From the NCBI RefSeq assembly GCF_022662375.1, contig NZ_JAKNQL010000016.1, positions 62,001 through 126,000 on the forward strand: DNA of 64,000 nt. Reading direction: 5' to 3'. The notes beneath the pieces are model-generated. The model made no database searches, was not told the origin of the DNA, and saw only the letters and a program-made list of their open reading frames with translations. The DNA comes from Pseudomonas sp. CROZ-RG-20F-R04-15 (lineage in GTDB: Bacteria; Pseudomonadota; Gammaproteobacteria; Pseudomonadales; Pseudomonadaceae). The position numbers and the translations under genes were made by a program. This document shows, piece after piece, positions 55,400-64,000 of the stretch (its first letter is position 1; every line of letters starts with the position of its first letter).

Positions 55400-55654
55400 T
55401 CAGGTACACATCCGTGTTGATGAAAGGGCTAGCGTAAACCTTCTTGGGGCGGAACTCTGTAAATCACAATGAGTCAGGTTAAATATGCCCCCAAAGACTA
55501 GGCCATAGTTGCTATCGGTCTAACGTCAAGGTTGAGACGAACGGTCATTTCTGTTGGACTGGAATGGCCGCTCATGACGAATCGAAAGGCGCTGTCACAG
55601 CCTGGTCACGTGGCGGTTTTAATCTGGGTAAACAACCTGATGAGGAGACAGGCC

Positions 55655-55834
55655 ATGTCCTTGCAACACAGCAGCGAAGACAAGATTCAAGTGATCCGCA
55701 CGCAGCCAGACCAGTCTCTGGGTTGCTCGATTATTGATGAGCAGGGCCGCGAAGTACCGATCACTGAAGACATGATCCAGAACGCTTGCCGCGAACTGGA
55801 GAAGCGATTGGTCAAGCCTGCCGAACAAGAGTGA
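55655..55834 (+). CDS. Conserved hypothetical protein, 59 aa
   Basis: A small charged protein, MSLQHSSEDKIQVIRTQPDQ then GCSIIDEQGREVPITEDMIQ and ACRELEKRLVKP. GAGGAG sits eight bases before ATG 55655; the frame runs back to 55532 but the ribosome site decides the start. Similar small proteins (V-I-x3-PD-x4-GC-x-I-x-D-x2-G-R-E-V) recur in pseudomonads, from memory, so the gene is likely real, but no function is known. A terminator follows closely. Confidence 0.8.
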   Translation: MSLQHSSEDKIQVIRTQPDQSLGCSIIDEQGREVPITEDMIQNACRELEKRLVKPAEQE

Positions 55835-55853
55835 TATAGCCACCGTCTTCCTG

Positions 55854-55880
55854 ACCCGGCCCCTTTGGCCGGGTTTTTTC
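55854..55880 (+). terminator. Terminator of the 59-aa gene
   Basis: Stem ACCCGGCC-CCTTT-GGCCGGGT followed by TTTTTC, twenty bases after the stop. Confidence 0.92.
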
Positions 55881-55908
55881 TGCCTGCAGATCCGGCACTT
55901 GTGGCGCG

Positions 55909-55989
55909 ACCTTCGCGAGCAGGCTCGCTCCGACAGGAGATCTTCAGTGCATCACGGATCCAGGTGGGAGCGAGCCTGCTCGCGAAAGG
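55909..55989. repeat. REPIN (two inverted REP units)
   Basis: CGCGAGCAGGCTCGCTCCGA near 55914-55933 (one change from the usual CCCA) and GGTGGGAGCGAGCCTGCTCG from 55963. It lies between the 59-aa gene and the end of pdxB. Confidence 0.9.
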
Positions 55990-56002
55990 GCCGACTCGGT
56001 GT

Positions 56003-57145
56003 CTAGACAGCCACCGCCCCCAGCGCCGCCACGATTCTCGCCAACTCTGGCGACGCACCTTCAATCCGCACCTTCAGCCCTTCAATCTCACGGCGCACCG
56101 GATACTGCTTGCGCAACACATCGAACGCCGCCCGCTGCTCGCCGATACTACCTACAAGGCTGCGGCGAAAATCCGCGTCATCGCGGCGCGGGTCGTACAC
56201 GCCACGGCACAACATCGCCAGCGCCCAGGCCGGATCGCTGTCACCATGCAGGGAAACTTCCGACAACCACGGTGCCGGCAACAGATCACTGAGCTGAATG
56301 CTCGCCGCTTGACCGAGGTATGTGCAGTAAGCCTGATAGATCTGCGCCGTGCCGCGCTGCTTGCCATCAAGGCTGTAACCGGCAATGTGCGGCGTGGCCA
56401 ATACGCAAAGCTCGGCCAGTGCCACGTCAACTTCGGGCTCGGCTTCCCAGACATCGAGAACGGCTTGCAGGTCTTCACGATCCAGCAGCACGTTGCGCAG
56501 TGCGGCGTTATCCACCACCGGGCCACGCGCCGCATTGATCAACCAGGCACCGGGCTTGAGTTGCTGCAAACGCGACTGATCGAACAAATGCCAGGTCGCG
56601 CCGTCACCGCTGCGAGTCAGCGGCGTGTGCAGACTGATCACGTCGCACTGCTCAATGATCGCTTCAAGGCTGACGTAATCGCCGCCCTCGGCTGCCTGAC
56701 GCGGTGGATCACAGACTTTGACGTTCCAGCCCAAGCCCTTCAGGACCTTGATCAGTCGCCCGCCCACTTCACCGGCGCCGACGACACCATAGGTCCGTTG
56801 TGCAAGATCGACGCCTTCGATTTCGGCAAGGGTCATCAGGCTGCCCAGCACGTAATCGACCACGCCACGGGCATTGCAGCCGGGCGCACTCGACCAGGTG
56901 ATGCCGACCTCATTGAAGTAATCGAGATCCAGATGATCCGTACCGATGGTGCAGGTGCCGACAAAACGCACCTTGCTGCCTTCAAGCAACGCACGGTTGA
57001 CGTTGGTCACCGAACGTACGAGCAAAACGTCAGCCTGCTCGACCGTCGCACGGTCGATGGAACGGCCTGGCACCCGGCGGATCTCGCCGAAACCGGCAAA
57101 AAAGGCGTCGAGCAGCGGGATATTTTCGTCGGCAACAATCAGCAT
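56003..57145 (-). CDS. pdxB: Erythronate-4-phosphate dehydrogenase
   Basis: Second step of the DXP-dependent vitamin B6 pathway, oxidising 4-phosphoerythronate. The 380-residue protein belongs to the D-2-hydroxyacid dehydrogenases. It starts MLIVADENIPLLDAFFAGFG, the NAD-binding GVVGAGEVGGRLIKVLKGLG is near 120, the catalytic Arg is in WLINAARGPVVDNAAL near 205, and the Glu/His pair is in WEAEPEVD and ATPHIAGYS near 258. The C-terminal PdxB dimer domain completes it. It is transcribed alone and is divergent from the MATE gene. Confidence 0.96.
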   Translation of the reverse strand: MLIVADENIPLLDAFFAGFGEIRRVPGRSIDRATVEQADVLLVRSVTNVNRALLEGSKVRFVGTCTIGTDHLDLDYFNEVGITWSSAPGCNARGVVDYVLGSLMTLAEIEGVDLAQRTYGVVGAGEVGGRLIKVLKGLGWNVKVCDPPRQAAEGGDYVSLEAIIEQCDVISLHTPLTRSGDGATWHLFDQSRLQQLKPGAWLINAARGPVVDNAALRNVLLDREDLQAVLDVWEAEPEVDVALAELCVLATPHIAGYSLDGKQRGTAQIYQAYCTYLGQAASIQLSDLLPAPWLSEVSLHGDSDPAWALAMLCRGVYDPRRDDADFRRSLVGSIGEQRAAFDVLRKQYPVRREIEGLKVRIEGASPELARIVAALGAVAV

Positions 57146-57304
57146 GGCGGGCTCCTTTGGCGGATCGGCAGTTTAGGTGCAGATCGGTCGCCGGGCCAGC
57201 AGGGTTTGTGCTTACAAATCCGCAACAGAGGATTTTTCCTGACTGTAGCGTCAGCGGCGTAGAATGCGGCGCCTTGCGCATCAACCTCTGTGGACGCTTT
57301 GCCC

Positions 57305-58714
57305 GTGAATTCTGTAACTGACCAACCTGTCGCCGTCTCCCTCACCCGCCCCGCGCGGATTCGTCTGGAGTTCAAGAACCTGCTCGCCCTCGCACTGCCG
57401 ATCATCATCGCGCAACTGGCGACCACGGCCATGGGCTTCGTCGATGCGGTAATGGCTGGACGCGTCGGGCCAAAGGATCTGGCGGCCGTTGCCTTGGGCA
57501 ACTCGATCTGGGTCCCGGTGTTTCTGCTGATGACCGGCACTTTGCTGGCAACCACGCCGAAAGTCGCCCAGCGCTTTGGCGCTGGCACCCACAGCGAAAT
57601 CGGCCCGCTCGTGCGTCAGGCGCTATGGCTGGCGCTGGTGGTCGGACTGATCGCGACGGCGATGCTGGTGGCCGCCGAGCCGGTGCTGCATCTGATGAAG
57701 GTCGACCCGGAGCTGATCGGTCCGTGCATGCAATACCTGCATGGCATCGCCAGCGGTCTGCCGGCGGTGGCGTTCTATCACGTGTTGCGCTGCACCAGTG
57801 ACGGCATTGGCCGTACCCACCCGGCCATGGTTTTGGGTCTGTGCGGTCTGGCACTGAACATTCCGCTGAACTACATCTTCATTTATGGCCATTTCGGTGT
57901 GCCGGCCATGGGCGGCGTTGGTTGCGGCTGGGCCACGGCGATTGTGATGTGGGTGATGGCATTGGGGCTGGCCGGGTATGAGCGCTGGGCGCCGGCCTAT
58001 CGCTCCAGTGAAATTTTCAGCCGTTTCGACTGGCCGCAATGGGCGGTGATCAAGCGTCTGCTGGCGATTGGTCTGCCGATCGGTATCGCGGTGTTTGCCG
58101 AGTCGAGCATTTTTGCCGTGATCGCGCTGTTGATCGGCAGCCTCGGTGCCACCGTGGTCGCCGGACACCAGATTGCGCTGAACGTCAGCTCGCTGGTGTT
58201 CATGATTCCGTATTCGCTGGGCATGGCCGTGACCGTGCGCGTCGGTCAGGCACTGGGCCGCGAAGAACCACGCGAGGCACGGTTTGCTGCCGGTGTCGGC
58301 ATGGGCACCGCGCTGGCCTACGCCTGCCTGTCGGCGAGCATGATGCTATTGCTGCGCGAGCCGATTGCGGCGATCTATACAGCTGACCCGACGGTGATTC
58401 ACATCGCGGCGATGCTGATCGTGTATTCGGCGCTGTTCCAGTTTTCCGACGCGATCCAGGTCACCGCTGCCGGCGCGCTGCGAGGCTATCAGGATACTCG
58501 GGTGACGATGATCCTGACGCTGTTCGCCTATTGGGGCATTGGTTTGCCGGTGGGTTACGCCCTCGGCCTGACCGACTGGCTCGGTGAGCCACGCGGCCCG
58601 AGCGGTTTGTGGCAGGGTCTGATCGTTGGCTTGAGCTGTGCGGCGTTGATGCTGTCGATCCGCCTGACGCGCAGCGCGCGCAAGCGTATTCGGATCAGTC
58701 GTAGCGCAGGCTAA
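57305..58714 (+). CDS. MATE-family multidrug efflux protein (NorM type)
   Basis: Twelve-TM inner-membrane antiporter of 469 residues that uses a cation gradient to expel drugs. The typical N-half reads LLALALPIIIAQLATTAMGFVD near 30-50 with conserved Asp, and AVALGNSIWVPVFLLMTGTLL follows. The pseudo-repeat of the second half begins near 245 (LLAIGLPIGIAVFAESSIF). I prefer the GTG at 57305 (MNSVTDQPVAVS); another GTG at 57290 would add five residues, and neither has a strong ribosome site. It is the PA1361-like MATE protein as far as I recall. A REPIN follows. Confidence 0.9.
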   Translation: MNSVTDQPVAVSLTRPARIRLEFKNLLALALPIIIAQLATTAMGFVDAVMAGRVGPKDLAAVALGNSIWVPVFLLMTGTLLATTPKVAQRFGAGTHSEIGPLVRQALWLALVVGLIATAMLVAAEPVLHLMKVDPELIGPCMQYLHGIASGLPAVAFYHVLRCTSDGIGRTHPAMVLGLCGLALNIPLNYIFIYGHFGVPAMGGVGCGWATAIVMWVMALGLAGYERWAPAYRSSEIFSRFDWPQWAVIKRLLAIGLPIGIAVFAESSIFAVIALLIGSLGATVVAGHQIALNVSSLVFMIPYSLGMAVTVRVGQALGREEPREARFAAGVGMGTALAYACLSASMMLLLREPIAAIYTADPTVIHIAAMLIVYSALFQFSDAIQVTAAGALRGYQDTRVTMILTLFAYWGIGLPVGYALGLTDWLGEPRGPSGLWQGLIVGLSCAALMLSIRLTRSARKRIRISRSAG

Positions 58715-58736
58715 GCCATTAACACAGGACAAAAAA

Positions 58737-58825
58737 GTGGGAGCGAGCTTGCTCGCGAATGCGGTGATCCAGTCGACATTTACAGTGACTGACACTCCGC
58801 TTTCGCGAGCAAGCACGCTCCCACA
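58737..58825. repeat. REPIN (two inverted REP units)
   Basis: GTGGGAGCGAGCTTGCTCGC from 58737 and inverse TTCGCGAGCAAGCACGCTCC near 58802-58821. It is the 'AGCTTGCT' subtype like the copies at 6141 and 59159; the second unit carries one change (GCACGC for GCTCGC). Confidence 0.9.
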
Positions 58826-58847
58826 GTTGTTTTATGTGTAGCTGCTG

Positions 58848-59099
58848 TTAAGCGTGCTTCTTGCGGATCCAGTACAGGTAAGTACCGGCCTCTTCATGCT
58901 GGCTCACCAGTTCATGGTCGAGAAACACGCAGAATTTGGGGATGTCGCGTTTGGTCGATGGATCGGTGGCGATCACCTTGAGCAGGCCGCCAGGCACCAG
59001 GTCACGGATGTGCTGGTGCAGCATCATCACCGGCTCCGGGCAATTGAGGCCGGTGGCGTCGAGGGTGCCGTCGACCGGGGTATCGATCATTTCACTCAT
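58848..59099 (-). CDS. tusA: Sulfur-carrier protein TusA
   Basis: Persulfide carrier that passes sulfur to the tRNA 2-thiouridine pathway and, in pseudomonads, influences sulfur trafficking more widely. The 83-residue protein has the TusA motif LDATGLNCPEPVMML with the acceptor Cys near 20 in CPEPVM. The rest is the small alpha/beta fold LVPGGLLKVIATDPSTKRDIPKFC. It lies between two REPINs and 160 bases from rlmM. Confidence 0.95.
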   Translation of the reverse strand: MSEMIDTPVDGTLDATGLNCPEPVMMLHQHIRDLVPGGLLKVIATDPSTKRDIPKFCVFLDHELVSQHEEAGTYLYWIRKKHA

Positions 59100-59158
59100 G
59101 ATTCACTCCTGAAACTGACCGGCATTGTCGCGCATTGCCGGGTAGAACGTCTAACCCT

Positions 59159-59247
59159 GTGGGAGCGAGCTTGCTCGCGAAAGCGGTGTGTCATTCAGCA
59201 TGGATGTTGGCTGACACGACGCCATCGCGAGCAGGCTCACGCTTACA
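59159..59247. repeat. REPIN (two inverted REP units, second diverged)
   Basis: GTGGGAGCGAGCTTGCTCGC from 59159 and an inverse unit ending near 59247 with changes (CTCACGCTTAC for CTCGCTCCCAC). It sits between tusA and rlmM. Confidence 0.88.
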
Positions 59248-59262
59248 GGTTTTTTTGTTGTG

Positions 59263-60336
59263 TCAGCGGGATTTGGCTTTCTTGATGTCATGCCGGCGCA
59301 AGTGACAGGTCACTTCCTCGCGGTCGTGATACAGCTGTTTGCAGCCGATATCGACCTTGATCCCGCGCGCCTTGAAACCATCGGCAATGCGCTCAAGCAA
59401 GCGCTTCACCTCGGCGTAACGCTGCTTCATCGGCAACTTCAGATTGACCACTGCTTCGCGGCAATGCCCCTCGCCGATCCACTCCTCAAGCATCGCGGCG
59501 TTGCGCGCCGGTTTCTCGACGATGTCGCAGACCATCCAGTCCACCGGTTGCTTGGGCTTGAAGGTGAAACCGTCGGCCATCAAATGCTGGACCAGACCAG
59601 TGTCCATCAAGCTCTCAGCCATCGGGCCGTTGTCGATGGCGGTCACCAGCATGCCCCGGTTGACCAGTTGCCAGGTCCAGCCGCCCGGCGCGGCACCGAG
59701 GTCGACGCCGGTCATGTCGCTGTGCAGGCGATCTTCCCACTGATCGCGCGGGATGAAGTGGTGCCACGCTTCTTCCAGCTTCAGCGTCGAACGGCTCGGC
59801 GCTTCACGCGGGAACTTCAGGCGCGGAATGCCCATCGGCCACATCGCCGAGTTACCGGCATCGGCCATACCCAGAAACACTTCACGACCACTTTTGAACG
59901 TCAGCAAAAGGCGCGGCTTGTTCACGTCTTCCACCAGTTTGCCGGCGCCGGTCAGCGCCTTGCGCAGCGGACCTTCGAATTTTTTGCAGAAGTTCGACAG
60001 TTCCTTGCCGTCATTGGTATCAACGACTTCCAGCCACAGGCTGCCGCACACCGGGAAATCGGCCATGTGCGCGAGGATCACGCTGATGCGATCGTTTTCC
60101 GGCAAATCGATGAAAACCCCACGCGCCCATTGGCGCGGGAAGATCAGTTCGGCAAAGCGCTGCCCGCGCATCAGGCGCTCGGCGCCGTCTTCTTCGGTGC
60201 AGACAAACTCGGCGCAGGCTGTGGCGGCTTTGGCCTTGGCGTAGCCGGCCACGTTGAGTTGCGCGGCGAGGTCGGAAATCTCCGAACAGACTTCGCCTTC
60301 GAAGCCTGGCCGGCAATGCATGAATAGGGTGTTCAT
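59263..60336 (-). CDS. rlmM: 23S rRNA C2498 2'-O-methyltransferase RlmM
   Basis: Methylates the ribose of C2498 in 23S rRNA. The 357-residue length is standard. An N-terminal THUMP-like region (1-150) precedes the SAM fold with MTGVDLGAAPGGWTWQLV near 207. The K-D-K-E tetrad is visible: Lys in SRSTLKLEEA, Asp in MVCDIVEKPA, Lys in VVNLKLPMKQ and Glu in HDREEVTCH near the end. It is a stand-alone gene, divergent from acnA. Confidence 0.95.
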   Translation of the reverse strand: MNTLFMHCRPGFEGEVCSEISDLAAQLNVAGYAKAKAATACAEFVCTEEDGAERLMRGQRFAELIFPRQWARGVFIDLPENDRISVILAHMADFPVCGSLWLEVVDTNDGKELSNFCKKFEGPLRKALTGAGKLVEDVNKPRLLLTFKSGREVFLGMADAGNSAMWPMGIPRLKFPREAPSRSTLKLEEAWHHFIPRDQWEDRLHSDMTGVDLGAAPGGWTWQLVNRGMLVTAIDNGPMAESLMDTGLVQHLMADGFTFKPKQPVDWMVCDIVEKPARNAAMLEEWIGEGHCREAVVNLKLPMKQRYAEVKRLLERIADGFKARGIKVDIGCKQLYHDREEVTCHLRRHDIKKAKSR

Positions 60337-60558
60337 TCTTACTCCTGGGCAGCGGGCGGTAATTCGGCCGCTGCGCGATGCTCAGGCCTTGCGTTGCAGC
60401 AAAGCCTGTCACGAAAACCGGCGCATGATAGCCGATGTCGGAACCTTGGACTTGCCCATAGAGTCCAGTTATTAGCCAGCTAATGAAAACAGGGCTACGT
60501 TGATAGCTCTGCCCGTCCCCTCAATCCGTAGCCGTGCGGATTCAAAGGAGTGATCGTA

Positions 60559-63300
<2,742 letters not shown>

Positions 63301-63312
63301 AATCTGCTGATG

Positions 63313-63342
63313 CAGAAACACCGCCATTCGGCGGTGTTTCTG
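63313..63342 (+). terminator. Hairpin after acnA
   Basis: Stem CAGAAACACCGCC / GGCGGTGTTTCTG with loop ATTC, 12 bases after the stop, without a T tract of its own. Confidence 0.75.
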
Positions 63343-63373
63343 TCAGAGCAATGCACTTTTCCATGGGCGAAAA

Positions 63374-63397
63374 AAAAACCCGCCGAAGCGGGTTTTT
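63374..63397. terminator. Second terminator after acnA
   Basis: Stem AAAAACCCGC-CGAA-GCGGGTTTTT with T runs on both strands, so it could serve acnA and, from the other side, the kinase-like gene. Confidence 0.88.
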
Positions 63398-63590
63398 CCC
63401 AAGACCATTATCGACTCCCTGTCGGCAGCGATCCTTGCAAATGGTCGATCATCCGTGATCCTGAAACACTCCCTGTGTCTCAGTTGATGTGTGTAGATTA
63501 CGCAGTGGATCCAATCAGCAATAGTCGTAAAAGCTACCAGTGCGTGTAAGACATTCGCCATAGCAACCCTTCCGAAAACCCCTAGCCGTG

Positions 63591-64000
63591 TCAGGCATCA
63601 AGCATGGACGCCGCGATCTGCGCGACTTTCAGCTGCCCGGAGGCCTGTTCCAGCGCGTCATCCTCCAGAAACCAGGCTGCGGACAAACAGGCAAACGCCA
63701 GCACCCATTGCAGCAGCCTCCGCCGCTCGAGTCCGGCAGCCTCGACAATCACAGCCAACTGCCGACGAAAGCGCTGGGGATCGGTGGCCGTCGGCAAGTC
63801 CGGGTTGCAAATCAGGTTGGCGTAGTCAAAACCGCGCTCGCCCCTGACCCGCTTCGGATCAATCGCCAACCAGCCACGTGATTGGAAATCCAGAACGTTG
63901 TCGTGATGCATGTCACCGTGCAGCACCACCACTTCCCGTGGATCGGCGAGCAGGGTTTCGGCGGTTTGCAGGCACAGGGCGTAGAGGCCGCCATGTTGTG
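63591..64000 (-). CDS. APH(6)/hydroxyurea-type phosphotransferase, N-terminus outside window
   Basis: C-terminal 136 residues of an aminoglycoside/hydroxyurea resistance kinase-like protein, cut at the window edge. The catalytic loop VVVLHGDMHHDNVLDF (Asp in HGD and the Asn five residues on) is followed by WLAIDPKRVRGERGFDYANL, giving the DFG-like Asp and the family's KxxxGExxFD pattern. The frame is open to 64000, where the reading continues without a stop (QHGGLYALCLQTAETLL). Chromosomal copies of this family in pseudomonads often have no proven drug substrate. From 63400 to 63590 I see no gene. Confidence 0.85.
   Translation of the reverse strand, partial: QHGGLYALCLQTAETLLADPREVVVLHGDMHHDNVLDFQSRGWLAIDPKRVRGERGFDYANLICNPDLPTATDPQRFRRQLAVIVEAAGLERRRLLQWVLAFACLSAAWFLEDDALEQASGQLKVAQIAASMLDA

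Noticed and set aside
63591..64000. Kinase-like fragment as an acquired resistance gene
   Set aside because: No integron, IS or composition change around it; the sequence fits chromosomal copies common in pseudomonads.

Overview
The window is a stretch of Pseudomonas chromosome, most likely from the P. fluorescens group. The evidence is gene content (copRS, lexA-sulA behind psrA, fadBA, sthA, acnA, queF, a PP2C-type rssB), strong GC-rich codon use, and nine copies of the palindromic REP/REPIN repeat with the core GTGGGAGCGAGCCTGCTCG that is typical of this group. Gene order matches, as recalled and not searched, blocks of the P. aeruginosa PAO1 map: tal to copS (about PA2796-PA2810), then lolCDE to slt (about PA2986-PA3020). 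No tRNA, rRNA, CRISPR array, IS element or prophage was seen. Coding density is high and most genes are housekeeping.

Layout. 1-3672 (minus) is the end of an exopolysaccharide cluster: tyrosine phosphatase (wzb-like), tyrosine kinase/chain-length regulator (wzc-like) and a glycosyltransferase cut by the window edge, with a divergent secreted glycoside hydrolase at 3966. 5122-11443 holds transaldolase, the RssB/RssC stress-signalling pair, a PilZ protein, MlaA, an apparently dead phosphonatase-like HAD protein, a DUF4404 protein and QueF. 11505-14232 is a copper module: a periplasmic cupredoxin divergent from copRS. 14341-17590 is lolCDE for lipoprotein export. 17685-24666 carries a PilZ protein, a glycerophosphodiesterase, SthA, ApbE, a citrate-type MFS transporter and a long GAPDH.

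25021-36982 contains two converging operons, mfd-csiV-SNF2 (plus) and nagZ-mtnP-SNF2 (minus). Each ends in a large SWIM/SNF2 helicase, and the two helicases are clear paralogues meeting tail to tail. 37141-46711 is a regulatory and lipid block: PsrA with two adjacent operator boxes, LexA-SulA behind two LexA boxes, two small conserved proteins, TopA, a DUF1653 protein and the FadBA beta-oxidation complex, which PsrA is known to control in pseudomonads. Between fadB and the next gene lies a convincing small RNA candidate (about 47087-47177) with a sigma-S-type -10 box and its own terminator.

47230-64000 holds a small membrane protein, a universal stress protein, the ABC-F ATPase Uup, lytic transglycosylase Slt, a Fic protein, an MsbA-type ABC exporter, a 59-residue conserved protein, PdxB, a MATE pump, TusA, RlmM, AcnA and the C-terminal part of an antibiotic-kinase-like protein.

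Nothing in the window is a large, obviously new defence or mobile system. The most promising leads are the paired SWIM/SNF2 helicases, the unnamed sRNA next to fadBA, the HAD protein lacking its catalytic Asp, and a terminator placed inside the lol operon.
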